Part shown: positions 1-9,086 of the stretch, in pieces
Numbering within the stretch: position 1 is the stretch's first letter
How the letters are laid out: every line of letters begins with the position of its first letter
Source: Chitinophagaceae bacterium IBVUCB1
Lineage (GTDB): Bacteria > Bacteroidota > Bacteroidia > Chitinophagales > Chitinophagaceae
Reading direction: 5' to 3'
Assembly: GCA_002127285.1 (NCBI GenBank)
Contig: NFUW01000002.1
Coordinates: forward strand, 1,709,630-1,773,629
Length of the DNA: 64,000 bases
Notes under the pieces: generated by a model
Databases searched by the model: none
Told to the model about the DNA's origin: nothing
The model's input: the letters and a program-made list of their open reading frames with translations, nothing else
Translations under genes and position numbers: made by a program

Positions 1-404
1 CAAAAACCTGCGTTATGCACTTCCATTTTAAATATTCTGCTGCCCGCATTACCCGTTACAGCATACCTGATAGGGGATACGGCGTTTGTACCGCCTGCAT
101 TACCTCTATCATATAAATCGGCCCCAGTAAGGAAGAAGCCAGATACATTACCAATCGTATCAGAGGCTGCAAATCCGCCGCCTATCATGCTGATTTTATT
201 TATTTGCAGGCTTTCCATATTAAAGTTGAACCCGATAGGTGCGGTATAATATTCATCATCCCACAAATCGGTGCCAGTTAAAACAGTACCCATTGTAAGC
301 GGTGTATAGGTAGCTGTTGATACACTTACCGTATAACGAAATTGAGCATCTGCTGACGCTGCAACCAAAACAATGAAGATGAGGGATGATACAATTTTTT
401 TCAT
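1..404 (-). CDS. Secreted protein of unknown function, N-terminal part
   Basis: The reading frame is open from ATG at 404 to the window edge, so 134 residues are visible and the C-terminus lies outside. It begins MKKIVSSLIFIVLVAASADA followed by Q, a clear Sec signal peptide with an Ala-x-Ala cleavage site. The mature part is rich in Gly, Asn, Thr and Tyr and looks beta-structured (for example NAGGTNAVSPIRYAVTG). No domain is recognised. Such proteins in Bacteroidota often end in a T9SS sorting tail, but that end cannot be seen here. It is divergent from the helicase gene, with 156 bp between start codons. Confidence 0.75.
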   Translation of the reverse strand, partial: MKKIVSSLIFIVLVAASADAQFRYTVSVSTATYTPLTMGTVLTGTDLWDDEYYTAPIGFNFNMESLQINKISMIGGGFAASDTIGNVSGFFLTGADLYDRGNAGGTNAVSPIRYAVTGNAGSRIFKMEVHNAGF

Positions 405-469
405 ACGTAGTTTTTTGTTGAGTGGAACGTGCAAGATGGCTTATATATTACAACCCCAACGTTAAGGAA

Positions 470-502
470 TTTGTAAAAAGAACGCCTTTAGTAGTAGATT
501 TG
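470..502 (+). promoter_or_regulatory. Bacteroidota-type promoter for the first helicase
   Basis: TTTG at 470-473 and TAGATTTG at 495-502 match the -33 TTG and -7 TAnnTTTG elements with 21 bp between them. Transcription would start near 506, leaving a leader of about 55 nt before the TTG start codon at 561. Confidence 0.6.
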
Positions 503-560
503 AGGTGATATTTTGATAAATGGCAGCTACATTAGCTGATTGTTAATAAAATAACCAGTT

Positions 561-1781
561 TTGAATTTTACAGATTTCGGGTTTGATGACGATTTGATGG
601 ATGGCATTGAGTCGATGGGATATAAGACAGCCACTCCTGTGCAAGCAGCTGTGATACCCAATATATTGGATGGTAAAGACATCATAGCCGCCGCGCAAAC
701 TGGTACAGGCAAAACGGCCGCTTTCCTATTGCCACTTATTCAAAACATACTTTGGCACACCAAAGACGATAATCAGGTAAACGCGATGGTAATAGTACCT
801 ACGCGCGAATTGGCTATACAGATAGTGCAGATATTAGAGGGTGTTTCTTATTACACACCCATCAGTTGTATAGCCATTTACGGCGGCAATAGTGGCGATT
901 CCTTTGCTATCGAAAAGAAAGCCTTATCGCACGGGGCAGACATTGTAGTGTGTACACCGGGGCGTATGATATCGCACCTCAACATGGGTTATGTAAAAAT
1001 GCAGAGCCTCAAGTATCTGGTACTGGACGAGGCCGACCGTATGCTTGATATGGGTTTTTACGAAGACATCGTAAAAATAATATCGCACGCACCCAAGCAA
1101 AGGCAAAACCTCCTGTTCTCTGCTACCATGCCACCTGCCATACGCAAGCTGGCTAATACCATACTGAAAGACCCGATAGAGGTAAACATTGCCATATCTC
1201 GCCCCCCCGACAAGATGAAGCAAGGTGCTTTTCTGGTGCACGACGAGCAAAAAATACCATTGGTAAAACACATACTGCTGCAACGCGAATACAATAGCGT
1301 TCTGATTTTTTGCAGCAGCAAGCAAAGCGTGAAGCAACTGACCAAAGACCTGAAAAAACAAAAACTACCTGCAGATGAAATACACTCTGACCTTGAGCAG
1401 GAGCAACGTGAGCAGGTACTTATCAACTTCAAAAGCAAGCAACTGAAAATACTTGTAGCTACCGATATATTGAGCCGTGGTATTGATATTGAAGATATAG
1501 AACTTGTCATTAATTACGATGTACCACACGAGGGCGAAGATTATATACACCGCATCGGGCGTACTGCACGCGCTGCATCAACGGGTACTGCTTATACATT
1601 CATCAACGATAAAGAGCAATTCAAGTTTCACCGCATAGAGCAGTTATTAGGCCATCCTGTAGAAAAAATGCAAGTACCTGCCGAATTTGGCCCAACGCCC
1701 GAATACAAAACAGACTTCCGCAAACCTGGCAATAACAGGAATAAGAAGCGAAACCAAAAATTCAAGCGAAAACCAAGCTGA
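561..1781 (+). CDS. rhlE: DEAD-box ATP-dependent RNA helicase, RhlE type
   Basis: A 406-residue RNA helicase that would unwind RNA duplexes in ribosome assembly or RNA turnover. All family motifs are present: the upstream Phe and Q motif (F6, TPVQ 25-28), Walker A AQTGTGKT (45-52), PTRELA, TPGR, DEAD (156-159), SAT, ATDILSRGIDIED and HRIGRTARA. The C-terminus is a short basic tail rich in Lys, Arg and Asn, usual for RhlE proteins. The start must be the TTG at 561: an in-frame stop lies at 552-554, and the first in-frame ATG would remove the conserved Phe before the Q motif. A paralogue follows 107 bp downstream. The exact RNA substrate cannot be told. Confidence 0.93.
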   Translation: MNFTDFGFDDDLMDGIESMGYKTATPVQAAVIPNILDGKDIIAAAQTGTGKTAAFLLPLIQNILWHTKDDNQVNAMVIVPTRELAIQIVQILEGVSYYTPISCIAIYGGNSGDSFAIEKKALSHGADIVVCTPGRMISHLNMGYVKMQSLKYLVLDEADRMLDMGFYEDIVKIISHAPKQRQNLLFSATMPPAIRKLANTILKDPIEVNIAISRPPDKMKQGAFLVHDEQKIPLVKHILLQREYNSVLIFCSSKQSVKQLTKDLKKQKLPADEIHSDLEQEQREQVLINFKSKQLKILVATDILSRGIDIEDIELVINYDVPHEGEDYIHRIGRTARAASTGTAYTFINDKEQFKFHRIEQLLGHPVEKMQVPAEFGPTPEYKTDFRKPGNNRNKKRNQKFKRKPS

Positions 1782-1804
1782 AAACAGGTTAAATAAATAA
1801 ACCC

Positions 1805-1812
1805 TACCTTTG
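1805..1812 (+). promoter_or_regulatory. -7 box upstream of the second helicase
   Basis: TACCTTTG matches TAnnTTTG exactly. No good TTG is seen at the expected -33 distance, so this is a partial match. It would give the second helicase its own transcript with a leader of about 73 nt. Confidence 0.45.
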
Positions 1813-1888
1813 CATCCGTATTTACATTAACCGCTGACTTCCTACCTCATTAGTATTAATAAGTTATTAGCCGGCTACAATCTTACAG

Positions 1889-3160
1889 ATGACATTTAAA
1901 GAATTACACCTGATAGCACCCATATTAGATGCATTGGAAACTGAGGGCTATACCCAACCTACCCCCGTACAAGAGCAATCTATACCCATCATACTGCAAA
2001 AGAAAGACCTGCTGGGCTGTGCGCAAACAGGCACTGGTAAAACGGCTGCATTTGCCCTGCCCATTTTACAATTACTCAGCGAACCACCGATAGACAATAG
2101 TCATAAGGTAATCAAAACACTGATACTGACACCCACCCGCGAACTGGCTATACAGATAGGCGATAGCTTTGCCGCTTATGGCAAGCACCTGCGCCTGAAG
2201 CATTTGGTAATATTCGGCGGTGTGCCGCAGGGCGCGCAGGTAAGGGCATTGCATGCAGGTGTAGATATACTGATTGCTACACCCGGCAGGCTGCTCGATT
2301 TGATGGATCAGAAATACATCAGCCTCAGCAATATCAAAATATTCGTACTGGACGAGGCCGACCGTATGCTGGATATGGGTTTCATACACGATGTAAAGAA
2401 AACCGTTGCCCGCCTGCCGCAAAAACGCCAGAGCCTTTTCTTCTCTGCTACCATGCCACCAGAGATACAAAAACTGGCAAATACCATTTTGGTAAACCCT
2501 GAAAAAGTAGAAGTAACGCCAGTATCCAGCACGGCCGAAAAAATAGACCAGTATATACTATACGTTGATAAGAAAGACAAAAAGAAGCTGCTGGCATTTA
2601 TACTGAAAGATAAAAGCATTGACAGGGCTTTGGTCTTTACCCGTACCAAACATGGTGCAGATAAAGTAGTGAAAGACCTGTATAAAGATGGCGTACGTGC
2701 AGAGGCTATACATGGCAACAAATCTCAAAATGCAAGGCAGCGAGCGCTCAGCAATTTTAAAACGGGCGAAATAAAAGTATTGGTAGCTACCGATATTGCT
2801 GCACGTGGTATTGATATTGATTCCCTATCGCATGTTATCAATTTCGATTTGCCGGAAGTACCGGAAACCTATGTACACCGCATTGGCCGGACAGGCAGGG
2901 CAGGTGCAGATGGCATCGCTTTCTCTTTTTGCGACGAAGAAGAAAAAGACGACCTGAAAGCCATACAAAAACTCATTGGCAAGCAAATACCTGTTGTGGA
3001 AAATCATCCCTTTCCTGCAAGCAGTTCAGGTGTCGTTAAAATCAATCTACCAAAAAACAAAGAAGTAGTAAAGCGTCCCAACGCTATTCAAAACAATACG
3101 CCTAAAAAGAAGCATTTTAAACACAACGGTAATAATAAACCTAAGCAAGACAGGTGGTAG
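1889..3160 (+). CDS. rhlE: DEAD-box ATP-dependent RNA helicase, RhlE type (paralogue)
   Basis: A 423-residue helicase with the same layout as its upstream neighbour: Q motif (TPVQ), Walker A AQTGTGKT (45-52), [19 protein letters not shown] (155-158), [22 protein letters not shown] and HRIGRTGRA. The C-terminal 50 residues are Lys/Asn-rich and likely bind RNA. Motif VI is the canonical GRTGR here, but GRTAR in the first copy, so the two are diverged paralogues, not a recent duplication. The gene converges on the threonine aldolase gene with one base between stop codons. Cold- or stress-related roles are typical of the family but not shown here. Confidence 0.94.
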   Translation: MTFKELHLIAPILDALETEGYTQPTPVQEQSIPIILQKKDLLGCAQTGTGKTAAFALPILQLLSEPPIDNSHKVIKTLILTPTRELAIQIGDSFAAYGKHLRLKHLVIFGGVPQGAQVRALHAGVDILIATPGRLLDLMDQKYISLSNIKIFVLDEADRMLDMGFIHDVKKTVARLPQKRQSLFFSATMPPEIQKLANTILVNPEKVEVTPVSSTAEKIDQYILYVDKKDKKKLLAFILKDKSIDRALVFTRTKHGADKVVKDLYKDGVRAEAIHGNKSQNARQRALSNFKTGEIKVLVATDIAARGIDIDSLSHVINFDLPEVPETYVHRIGRTGRAGADGIAFSFCDEEEKDDLKAIQKLIGKQIPVVENHPFPASSSGVVKINLPKNKEVVKRPNAIQNNTPKKKHFKHNGNNKPKQDRW

Positions 3161-3161
3161 A

Positions 3162-4181
3162 TTATAGATGCTTCATCATATCCATAAACCCATGAATATC
3201 ATCTTTGGTCGTGTCAAAGCTGCACATCAGGCGTGCTTCGTTGGTGGCTTCTTTCCATATATAAAAAGGATAAGCATCCTGCAATGGTACATTCCATGCT
3301 TTGGGCAACTCGGCAAATACCGCATTGGCTTGTACAGGTTTTGTAATCTTCACTTGCGGAAAAGCAGATAGCGATGCAGCCAGATTTTGCGCCATTTCGT
3401 TTGCATGGCTCGCATGTTTTCGCCATGTTTCACCTTGCAACATAGCCTCAAACTGCGCTGCAATAAAGCGTGTTTTCGATGCCAGTTGCATACTCTGTTT
3501 GTGTTTGTATGCAATATGCTGTTTCAAATCTTTATTAAACACAACAACGGCCTCACCAAACATCATACCCGCTTTCGTACCCCCCAGCGACAATATATCT
3601 ACACCTGTACGTGTTACAACATCTGCAAGGCTACAACCCAACGATGCAGTGGCATTGAAAAAACGAGAGCCATCTACATGCACATACAGTTCATTATAAT
3701 GTGCAAGTGTAGCCAGTTCTTTTATTTCGTCGCGTGTATATACCGTTCCGTACTCTGTAGATTGTGTAAGTGATAGCAGCTTAGTCTGTGCATAGTGTAT
3801 ATCGCCCTTGCGTATCAGGCGTTGTTGGATAGCATCTGTTGTCAGTTTTCCGTTTTCGTTGGTGGGTAATGGGAAAAAGCGGCATCCGGTAAATGTTTCA
3901 GGTGCTGCAGATTCATCGTTATAGATATGCGAAATGTCTGCACATAATACCGAGTTATAAGACTGCGTAGCACTGCTGATGCTCAATACGTTTGCGCCCG
4001 TACCATTGAATACGAAATACACATCCACATCTGCCTCAAACACATCGCAAAACAATTTGCGGGTACGTGCCGTTATCTCATCTGCGCCGTAAGAGCGCGC
4101 ATGCACTTCGTTAGCAAGTACTAAAGCGTTCATTACCTCTGGCAATACACCTGCATAATTATCGCTGGCAAAAGATTTCAT
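3162..4181 (-). CDS. ltaE: Threonine aldolase / beta-eliminating lyase family
   Basis: A PLP enzyme expected to cleave L-threonine (or L-allo-threonine) to glycine and acetaldehyde. The fold-type-I signature is clear: the N-terminal SDNYAGVLPEV, a Gly-rich FNGTGAN segment, Asp in HVDGSR that pairs with the PLP nitrogen, and the Schiff-base lysine in LSLGGTKAG (Lys203 from this start). I chose ATG 4181 because the family normally begins just before the SDN motif. The frame stays open to an earlier ATG at 4211, which would add ten residues and leave only 3 bp to the divergent gene. Length (339) fits the family. Related amino acids may also be substrates. Confidence 0.88.
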   Translation of the reverse strand: MKSFASDNYAGVLPEVMNALVLANEVHARSYGADEITARTRKLFCDVFEADVDVYFVFNGTGANVLSISSATQSYNSVLCADISHIYNDESAAPETFTGCRFFPLPTNENGKLTTDAIQQRLIRKGDIHYAQTKLLSLTQSTEYGTVYTRDEIKELATLAHYNELYVHVDGSRFFNATASLGCSLADVVTRTGVDILSLGGTKAGMMFGEAVVVFNKDLKQHIAYKHKQSMQLASKTRFIAAQFEAMLQGETWRKHASHANEMAQNLAASLSAFPQVKITKPVQANAVFAELPKAWNVPLQDAYPFYIWKEATNEARLMCSFDTTKDDIHGFMDMMKHL

Positions 4182-4214
4182 CTTGCAATATAAAGGTTTT
4201 ACTATTTTCATTTT

Positions 4215-4844
4215 GTGAAACGCCTGCTTACAGCCTATGCATCATTTACCCGTACCGAACGTACAGGCATACTGGTTTTGTTGGCCATTATCATCTTACT
4301 CATCATCAGTAAAGCCACCATGTACATATGGGTGCAGCCATCTTTTGATGATGCAAAGCAAACTACCCTGCGCGCCAAATGGGAAGCACATAACAAACAA
4401 AGTAGTAACACAAGCACTTCGGGCAATGAAGCTACCATAACAACCAGCCCCATACTTTTCAAATTCGACCCCAATACCGTTTCGGGTGCAGAACTGAAAC
4501 AATTAGGCTTGAGCGAAAAAACCATAGCCATATTTATTAACTGGCGCAGCAAGGGTAAAAAATTTTACTATAAAGAAGATTTCAAAGCCCTGTACACCCT
4601 CAGCGATGCTGATTATCAAAGGCTTGCTCCCCATATTCATATTCAGGTAAAGCGCATCAACCTCAATACTGCCGACTCTGCTACATTGGTAGCCCTGCCA
4701 GGCATTGGCCCCAAACTGGCATATAAAATACTGGACTATAAAAAGGAAATTGGCAGCTATCATAGCATACAACAACTGAAAGACGTGTACCATTTCCCCG
4801 ACTCCACATTTCGCATCCTTGAGCAACGCTTGAAGGTAGATTAA
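4215..4844 (+). CDS. Membrane-anchored helix-hairpin-helix protein (ComEA-like)
   Basis: A 209-residue protein with a short basic N-terminus (FTRTERTG), one membrane segment at about residues 18-36, a Ser/Thr-rich linker, then two helix-hairpin-helix units. The second unit is canonical: INLNTADSATLVALPGIGPK with the GIGPKLA hairpin that contacts the DNA backbone. ComEA-type proteins bind DNA outside the cytoplasmic membrane during uptake; the membrane-anchored HhH layout fits, but no other competence gene is nearby. The start is GTG at 4215; the next in-frame ATG would delete the membrane segment. It is divergent from ltaE with 33 bp or less between start codons. Confidence 0.82.
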   Translation: MKRLLTAYASFTRTERTGILVLLAIIILLIISKATMYIWVQPSFDDAKQTTLRAKWEAHNKQSSNTSTSGNEATITTSPILFKFDPNTVSGAELKQLGLSEKTIAIFINWRSKGKKFYYKEDFKALYTLSDADYQRLAPHIHIQVKRINLNTADSATLVALPGIGPKLAYKILDYKKEIGSYHSIQQLKDVYHFPDSTFRILEQRLKVD

Positions 4845-4917
4845 ATAAGAAATATTAATATTCAATGCCTTTTGTATAAAAACAGCCATATAATAACATG
4901 GCTAAGTGCTACTACGA

Positions 4918-4948
4918 TTGAAGTTTGGGGAAAAAATTCGTAAAATTG
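4918..4948 (+). promoter_or_regulatory. Probable promoter of the acyl-CoA dehydrogenase gene
   Basis: TTG at 4918-4920 and TAAAATTG at 4941-4948 are separated by 20 bp. The -7 box has one mismatch to TAnnTTTG. The leader would be about 20 nt. Confidence 0.45.
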
Positions 4949-4971
4949 CGCTTTGATTTACCTCGTAGCTT

Positions 4972-6114
4972 ATGGATTTCAATTATACAGATACCCAGGT
5001 GCAGATTGCCGAAATGATTCGCGATTTTGCTAACAAAAATATCCGCCCTTTCATGATGGATTGGGACGAAACGCAGAAGTTTCCGGTAGAGCTTTTTCAT
5101 AAAATGGGAGAGCTTGGCCTGATGGGTGTTTTGGTGCCAACCGAATATGGCGGCAGCGGGCTTGGCTATTTTGAATATGTAACGGTTGTTAGCGAAGTAG
5201 CCAAAGTATGCAGTTCTATCGGCTTGTCGGTAGCAGCGCACAATTCGCTTTGTACAGGGCACATACTGTATTTTGGCAACGAGGAGCAAAAGAAAAAATA
5301 CCTGCCCAAACTGGCAAGCGGTGAATGGATTGGTGCGTGGGGCCTTACAGAAGCAAATACAGGCAGCGATGCCGGTAATATGCGTTGCACCGCTACCCGC
5401 GATGGTGACGGCTGGATTCTGAACGGTACTAAAAACTGGATAACGCATGGTATCAGCGGTAACGTAGCCGTAGTATTGGCACGTACCGGCGAGCCTCGTG
5501 CAAAAAATAACGTAACTGCTTTCATTGTAGAGCGTGGTACTCCCGGCTTTAGTGCTGGTAAAAAAGAGAATAAACTGGGTATGCGTGCTTCTGAAACGGC
5601 AGAGTTGATTTTTGACAACTGCCGTATCTCTGATGCGCAGCGAATGGGCGAGGTAGGCGATGGTTTTAAACAAGCTATGAAAGTATTGGATGGTGGACGT
5701 ATATCTATTGCTGCGTTATCATTGGGTATTGCTAAAGGTGCTTACGAAGCGGCTTTGAAATATTCTAAAGAACGCCAGCAGTTCGACCAGCCGATTGCTA
5801 ATTTTCAGGCTATTGCTTTTAAACTGGCAGACATGGCTACTAAAATTGAAGTAGCCGAAATGCTTATATATCAGGCATCTGACCTGAAAAACCGTGGCGA
5901 GAAAATGACGAAGGAGTCTGCTATGGCTAAGTACTATGCTTCTGAAATATGTGTACAGGTTTCTACAGAAGCGGTGCAAATATTCGGCGGCTATGGCTAT
6001 ACCAAAGACTTCCCTGTTGAGAAGTTTTACCGCGATAGCAAATTGTGTACCATCGGCGAGGGTACTTCCGAAATACAAAAACTGGTTATCTCCAGAGATA
6101 TACTGAGCCAATAA
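4972..6114 (+). CDS. Acyl-CoA dehydrogenase
   Basis: A 380-residue FAD enzyme that introduces the alpha,beta double bond in short or branched acyl-CoAs, passing electrons to ETF. The order N-terminal helical domain, beta domain (WGLTEANTGSDAG and NGTKNWITHG), C-terminal helical domain (RQQFDQPIANFQ, QIFGGYGYTKDFPVEK) is normal. The catalytic base is Glu363 in IGEGTSEIQ, the position used by short/medium-chain members. Length matches the family closely. The chain-length preference cannot be read from the sequence; butyryl- or branched-chain acyl-CoA is likely. It converges on the E2 acyltransferase gene across a shared hairpin. Confidence 0.93.
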   Translation: MDFNYTDTQVQIAEMIRDFANKNIRPFMMDWDETQKFPVELFHKMGELGLMGVLVPTEYGGSGLGYFEYVTVVSEVAKVCSSIGLSVAAHNSLCTGHILYFGNEEQKKKYLPKLASGEWIGAWGLTEANTGSDAGNMRCTATRDGDGWILNGTKNWITHGISGNVAVVLARTGEPRAKNNVTAFIVERGTPGFSAGKKENKLGMRASETAELIFDNCRISDAQRMGEVGDGFKQAMKVLDGGRISIAALSLGIAKGAYEAALKYSKERQQFDQPIANFQAIAFKLADMATKIEVAEMLIYQASDLKNRGEKMTKESAMAKYYASEICVQVSTEAVQIFGGYGYTKDFPVEKFYRDSKLCTIGEGTSEIQKLVISRDILSQ

Positions 6115-6124
6115 AAAACTAAAT

Positions 6125-6141
6125 GCCCCGCATTGCGGGGC
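6125..6141 (-). terminator. Hairpin terminator between convergent genes
   Basis: GCCCCGC-ATT-GCGGGGC forms a perfect 7-bp stem. On the minus strand it is followed by ATTTAGTTTTTT, a good U-tract for ending the E2 transcript. On the plus strand the following bases are not U-rich, so termination of the dehydrogenase transcript there is less certain. Confidence 0.7.
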
Positions 6142-6175
6142 GTTCTCATTATCAGCATATTTTCTCAGTCTGTAA

Positions 6176-7558
6176 TTATACTTCCCTGTTCGGGTCAAAA
6201 GCTTCCAGTTCGTTGGCTACCGCCGTCAGGAAGCTGGCACCGAGCGAACCGTCAACAATGCGATGGTCGTAGCTCAGCGACAGATACATCATGTGGCGTA
6301 TAGCGATGACATCGCCCTGCTCTGTTTCCAATACCATCGGGCGTTTTTTGATGCTGCCTACTGCTAATATAGCTACCTGCGGCTGATTGATGATGGGTGT
6401 ACCCATCAGGCTGCCGAATGTACCCACGTTGGTAAGCGTAAACGTACCACCTTGCGTATCGTCCGCTTTCAGCTTATTGTTGCGTGCTGCATTAGCAAGC
6501 CCGTTCACATCTTTAGTAATGCCCAGCAGATTTTTCGTATCGCTGTTTTTAATAACAGGCACTATCAGGTTGCCGCTTGGCAAAGCGGTAGCCATGCCGA
6601 TGTTGATGTCTTTTTTAACGATAATCTTATCGCCATCTACACTGCTGTTAATCATCGGGTATTTGCGAATGCAATTCACGATGGCTTCAATAAATATCGG
6701 CGTGAAAGTTATTTTCTCACCGTATTTCTTTTCAAAGCTGTTCTTCACCTTATTGCGCCAGTTAACGATGTTGGTAACATCGCACTCCGTAAAACTTGTA
6801 ACGTGTGGAGACGTAGCCTTGCTGCGTACCATATGGTCGGCTATCAGCTTGCGCATACGGTCCATTTCTATTATCTCTACATTGTTGCCATAGCTGGCAG
6901 CAGGCGCGGGTTGTGGTGCAGGTGCAGGCGTTGGTGCTGCGGCAACGGGTGCAGCCACTTGCGGTGCAGGCTCTGCCGCAACAACAGTTGGTGCTGCTTG
7001 CGGTGCAGGTGCAGCAACAGGCACAGGCATACCATTACCCCTGTTAGCAACATAATTCAGAATATCTTTTTTAGTAACACGCCCCTCTGCTCCCGTACCC
7101 GGTATGGCTTCCAGTTCGGCCATGCCAATGCCTTCTTTGGCAGCAATATTCAATACCAGCGGAGAATAGAAACGTACACCATCGCCACTGCTTACTACAG
7201 GCGCTGCAACTGGCGCAGCCGCAACGGGTTGTGGTGTTGGTGCTGCAGCAACAGGCGCAGGTGTTGGTGCTGCAACAGGTGGTGCTGCTTGCGGTGCAGG
7301 TGCTGCCGCACCCGAACCTACCGTATCTATACGTGCAATGACAGTACCTACGGGCACTACATCGTTTTCTTTAAATAATATTTCTGTAATAGTACCCGCT
7401 GCAGTTGAGGGTACTTCACTATCTACTTTATCTGTAGCGATTTCCAAAATCGTTTCGTCCATCTTCACGGCATCACCCGGCTTCTTGTGCCATTTCAGCA
7501 CGGTAGCTTCCATGATGCTTTCTCCCATCTTAGGCATTACAAGATCAACAACTGCCAT
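6176..7558 (-). CDS. Dihydrolipoamide acyltransferase (E2 of a 2-oxoacid dehydrogenase)
   Basis: A 460-residue E2 core protein. Residues 1-75 form one lipoyl domain with the lipoylated Lys44 in ATDKVDSEVPS. An Ala/Pro linker, a peripheral-subunit-binding domain (about 130-170, SPLVLNIAAKEGIG and GAEGRVTKKDIL), a second Ala/Pro linker and the catalytic domain follow. The active site is DHRIVDG with His432 and Asp436. The two linkers share AAPAPQAAP-like strings. No E1 or E3 gene is adjacent, so whether it belongs to the pyruvate, branched-chain or 2-oxoglutarate complex is undecided; pyruvate or branched-chain is most likely. Confidence 0.92.
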   Translation of the reverse strand: MAVVDLVMPKMGESIMEATVLKWHKKPGDAVKMDETILEIATDKVDSEVPSTAAGTITEILFKENDVVPVGTVIARIDTVGSGAAAPAPQAAPPVAAPTPAPVAAAPTPQPVAAAPVAAPVVSSGDGVRFYSPLVLNIAAKEGIGMAELEAIPGTGAEGRVTKKDILNYVANRGNGMPVPVAAPAPQAAPTVVAAEPAPQVAAPVAAAPTPAPAPQPAPAASYGNNVEIIEMDRMRKLIADHMVRSKATSPHVTSFTECDVTNIVNWRNKVKNSFEKKYGEKITFTPIFIEAIVNCIRKYPMINSSVDGDKIIVKKDINIGMATALPSGNLIVPVIKNSDTKNLLGITKDVNGLANAARNNKLKADDTQGGTFTLTNVGTFGSLMGTPIINQPQVAILAVGSIKKRPMVLETEQGDVIAIRHMMYLSLSYDHRIVDGSLGASFLTAVANELEAFDPNREV

Positions 7559-7699
7559 AAATAGCTCTTAGTTATAATTTGTTAGCAATAACGCGGTACA
7601 AAAATAATCAAATGAAGCTCAAAAGTATAAATTACCCCCAACAGTAGGCAGATATAGTTTATTTTATCTTTTTTTACTGCTTATTGGCAGTGGCAGGCT

Positions 7700-9082
7700 A
7701 TGTTATTCAATTCATTACAGTTTCTGGTGTTTTTTATGGTAGTAACCTTGTGGTTCTACAGCCTGCAAACACAGAAAAGCCGCAACCTGTTGCTGCTCGT
7801 AGCCAGTTGCTATTTTTATATGTCTTTTGTACCCAAGTATATATTGATACTCGGGTTTACCATCGTTATAGACTATCTGGCAGGCATACAGATTGCAAGG
7901 GCAACCGGCAAAAGCAGGCGATGGTGGCTCATTTTGAGCATCATAGCCAATGTGGGCATTCTGGCTTATTACAAATATGCCAATTTCATCATTGATAACC
8001 TTAATGGGTTGCTGCACCTTAGTTCATCTTCACAAGGTTTCGATGCGCTGGATATTATACTGCCCGTTGGTTTATCGTTTCACACTTTTCAGGCTATGAG
8101 CTACACCATAGAGGTGTATCGCGGCAACCAGCATCCAGAGCGCAATTTTGCTACCTATGCCTTGTATGTTATGTTCTACCCGCAATTAGTAGCAGGCCCT
8201 ATTGAACGCCCTCAGAATATTCTACCTCAACTCCACACATTCAGCAATTACAATTGGGATAATATAAAAGAAGGCATCACAAGAATGCTATGGGGCTTCT
8301 TCAAAAAAGTGGTGATAGCCGACAGGCTGGCGATGGTTGTAGATTATTGTTTTGATAATACAGCTACTGCATCTTGGTATGTACTGGCTATCGGTGCAGT
8401 TTTTTATTCATTCCAGATATACTGCGATTTTTCAGGTTATTGCGATATAGGTATCGGTGCTGCGAAAGTGATGAACATACGGCTGATGGAAAACTTTTCG
8501 CAGCCATATACGGCTGTTAATATTACTACTTTCTGGCAGCGGTGGCATATATCCTTATCAAGCTGGTTCAGAGATTATGTATATATACCGTTAGGGGGCA
8601 ACCGCAAGGGTGCATTTCGCAGACGCATCAATGTATTCATCGTGTTTTTGCTCAGTGGTTTGTGGCATGGTGCCAACTGGACTTTCGTGCTTTGGGGCGG
8701 GCTGCATGGTTTGTTGGTAACGATTTTCCCGAGCAACAATAAACAAACTACACGTACCAACCATATCATCAAAGCCATCATCACATTTATAGCCGCAACA
8801 CTATTATGGATATTCTTCAGGGCAAGTAATACAGGGCAGGCAACAGACTATATAGCTAATATATTTACGCTGCAAAAAGGCAGCAACGCTTTGGGTATCA
8901 ATATCGTTGAGCTTGTATTATCTATACTGCTGATTGCTACGCTGCTTATTACAGAATACCGCAGAAAAAACCACCTTATCAGCAGCAACAAAGTATTTTA
9001 TGTATATGCAGTTTTGATGGCAGCTATTTGTTATTGGCTGGGCGTGTTTGGCGAAAATCAATTTATATATTTTCGATTCTGA
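7700..9082 (+). CDS. MBOAT family O-acyltransferase (AlgI/DltB-like)
   Basis: A 460-residue polytopic membrane protein of the membrane-bound O-acyltransferase family. The active-site His323 lies in LLSGLWHGANWTF, and the conserved FWQRWHISLSSWFRDYVYIP and NRKG segments precede it. AlgI-like MBOATs carry an acyl (usually acetyl) group across the cytoplasmic membrane for transfer to an extracellular polysaccharide. The next gene starts 4 nt after this stop codon and encodes an AlgX/AlgJ-type SGNH protein, the expected periplasmic partner. The glycan modified is unknown. The start ATG at 7700 sits right before the first hydrophobic segment. Confidence 0.93.
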   Translation: MLFNSLQFLVFFMVVTLWFYSLQTQKSRNLLLLVASCYFYMSFVPKYILILGFTIVIDYLAGIQIARATGKSRRWWLILSIIANVGILAYYKYANFIIDNLNGLLHLSSSSQGFDALDIILPVGLSFHTFQAMSYTIEVYRGNQHPERNFATYALYVMFYPQLVAGPIERPQNILPQLHTFSNYNWDNIKEGITRMLWGFFKKVVIADRLAMVVDYCFDNTATASWYVLAIGAVFYSFQIYCDFSGYCDIGIGAAKVMNIRLMENFSQPYTAVNITTFWQRWHISLSSWFRDYVYIPLGGNRKGAFRRRINVFIVFLLSGLWHGANWTFVLWGGLHGLLVTIFPSNNKQTTRTNHIIKAIITFIAATLLWIFFRASNTGQATDYIANIFTLQKGSNALGINIVELVLSILLIATLLITEYRRKNHLISSNKVFYVYAVLMAAICYWLGVFGENQFIYFRF

Positions 9083-9086
9083 TGGC

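Noticed and set aside
6899-7378. Plus-strand frame of 308 codons opposite the E2 gene, rich in Cys and Arg
   Set aside because: It is the shadow of the Ala/Pro-rich linkers of the acyltransferase read on the other strand.
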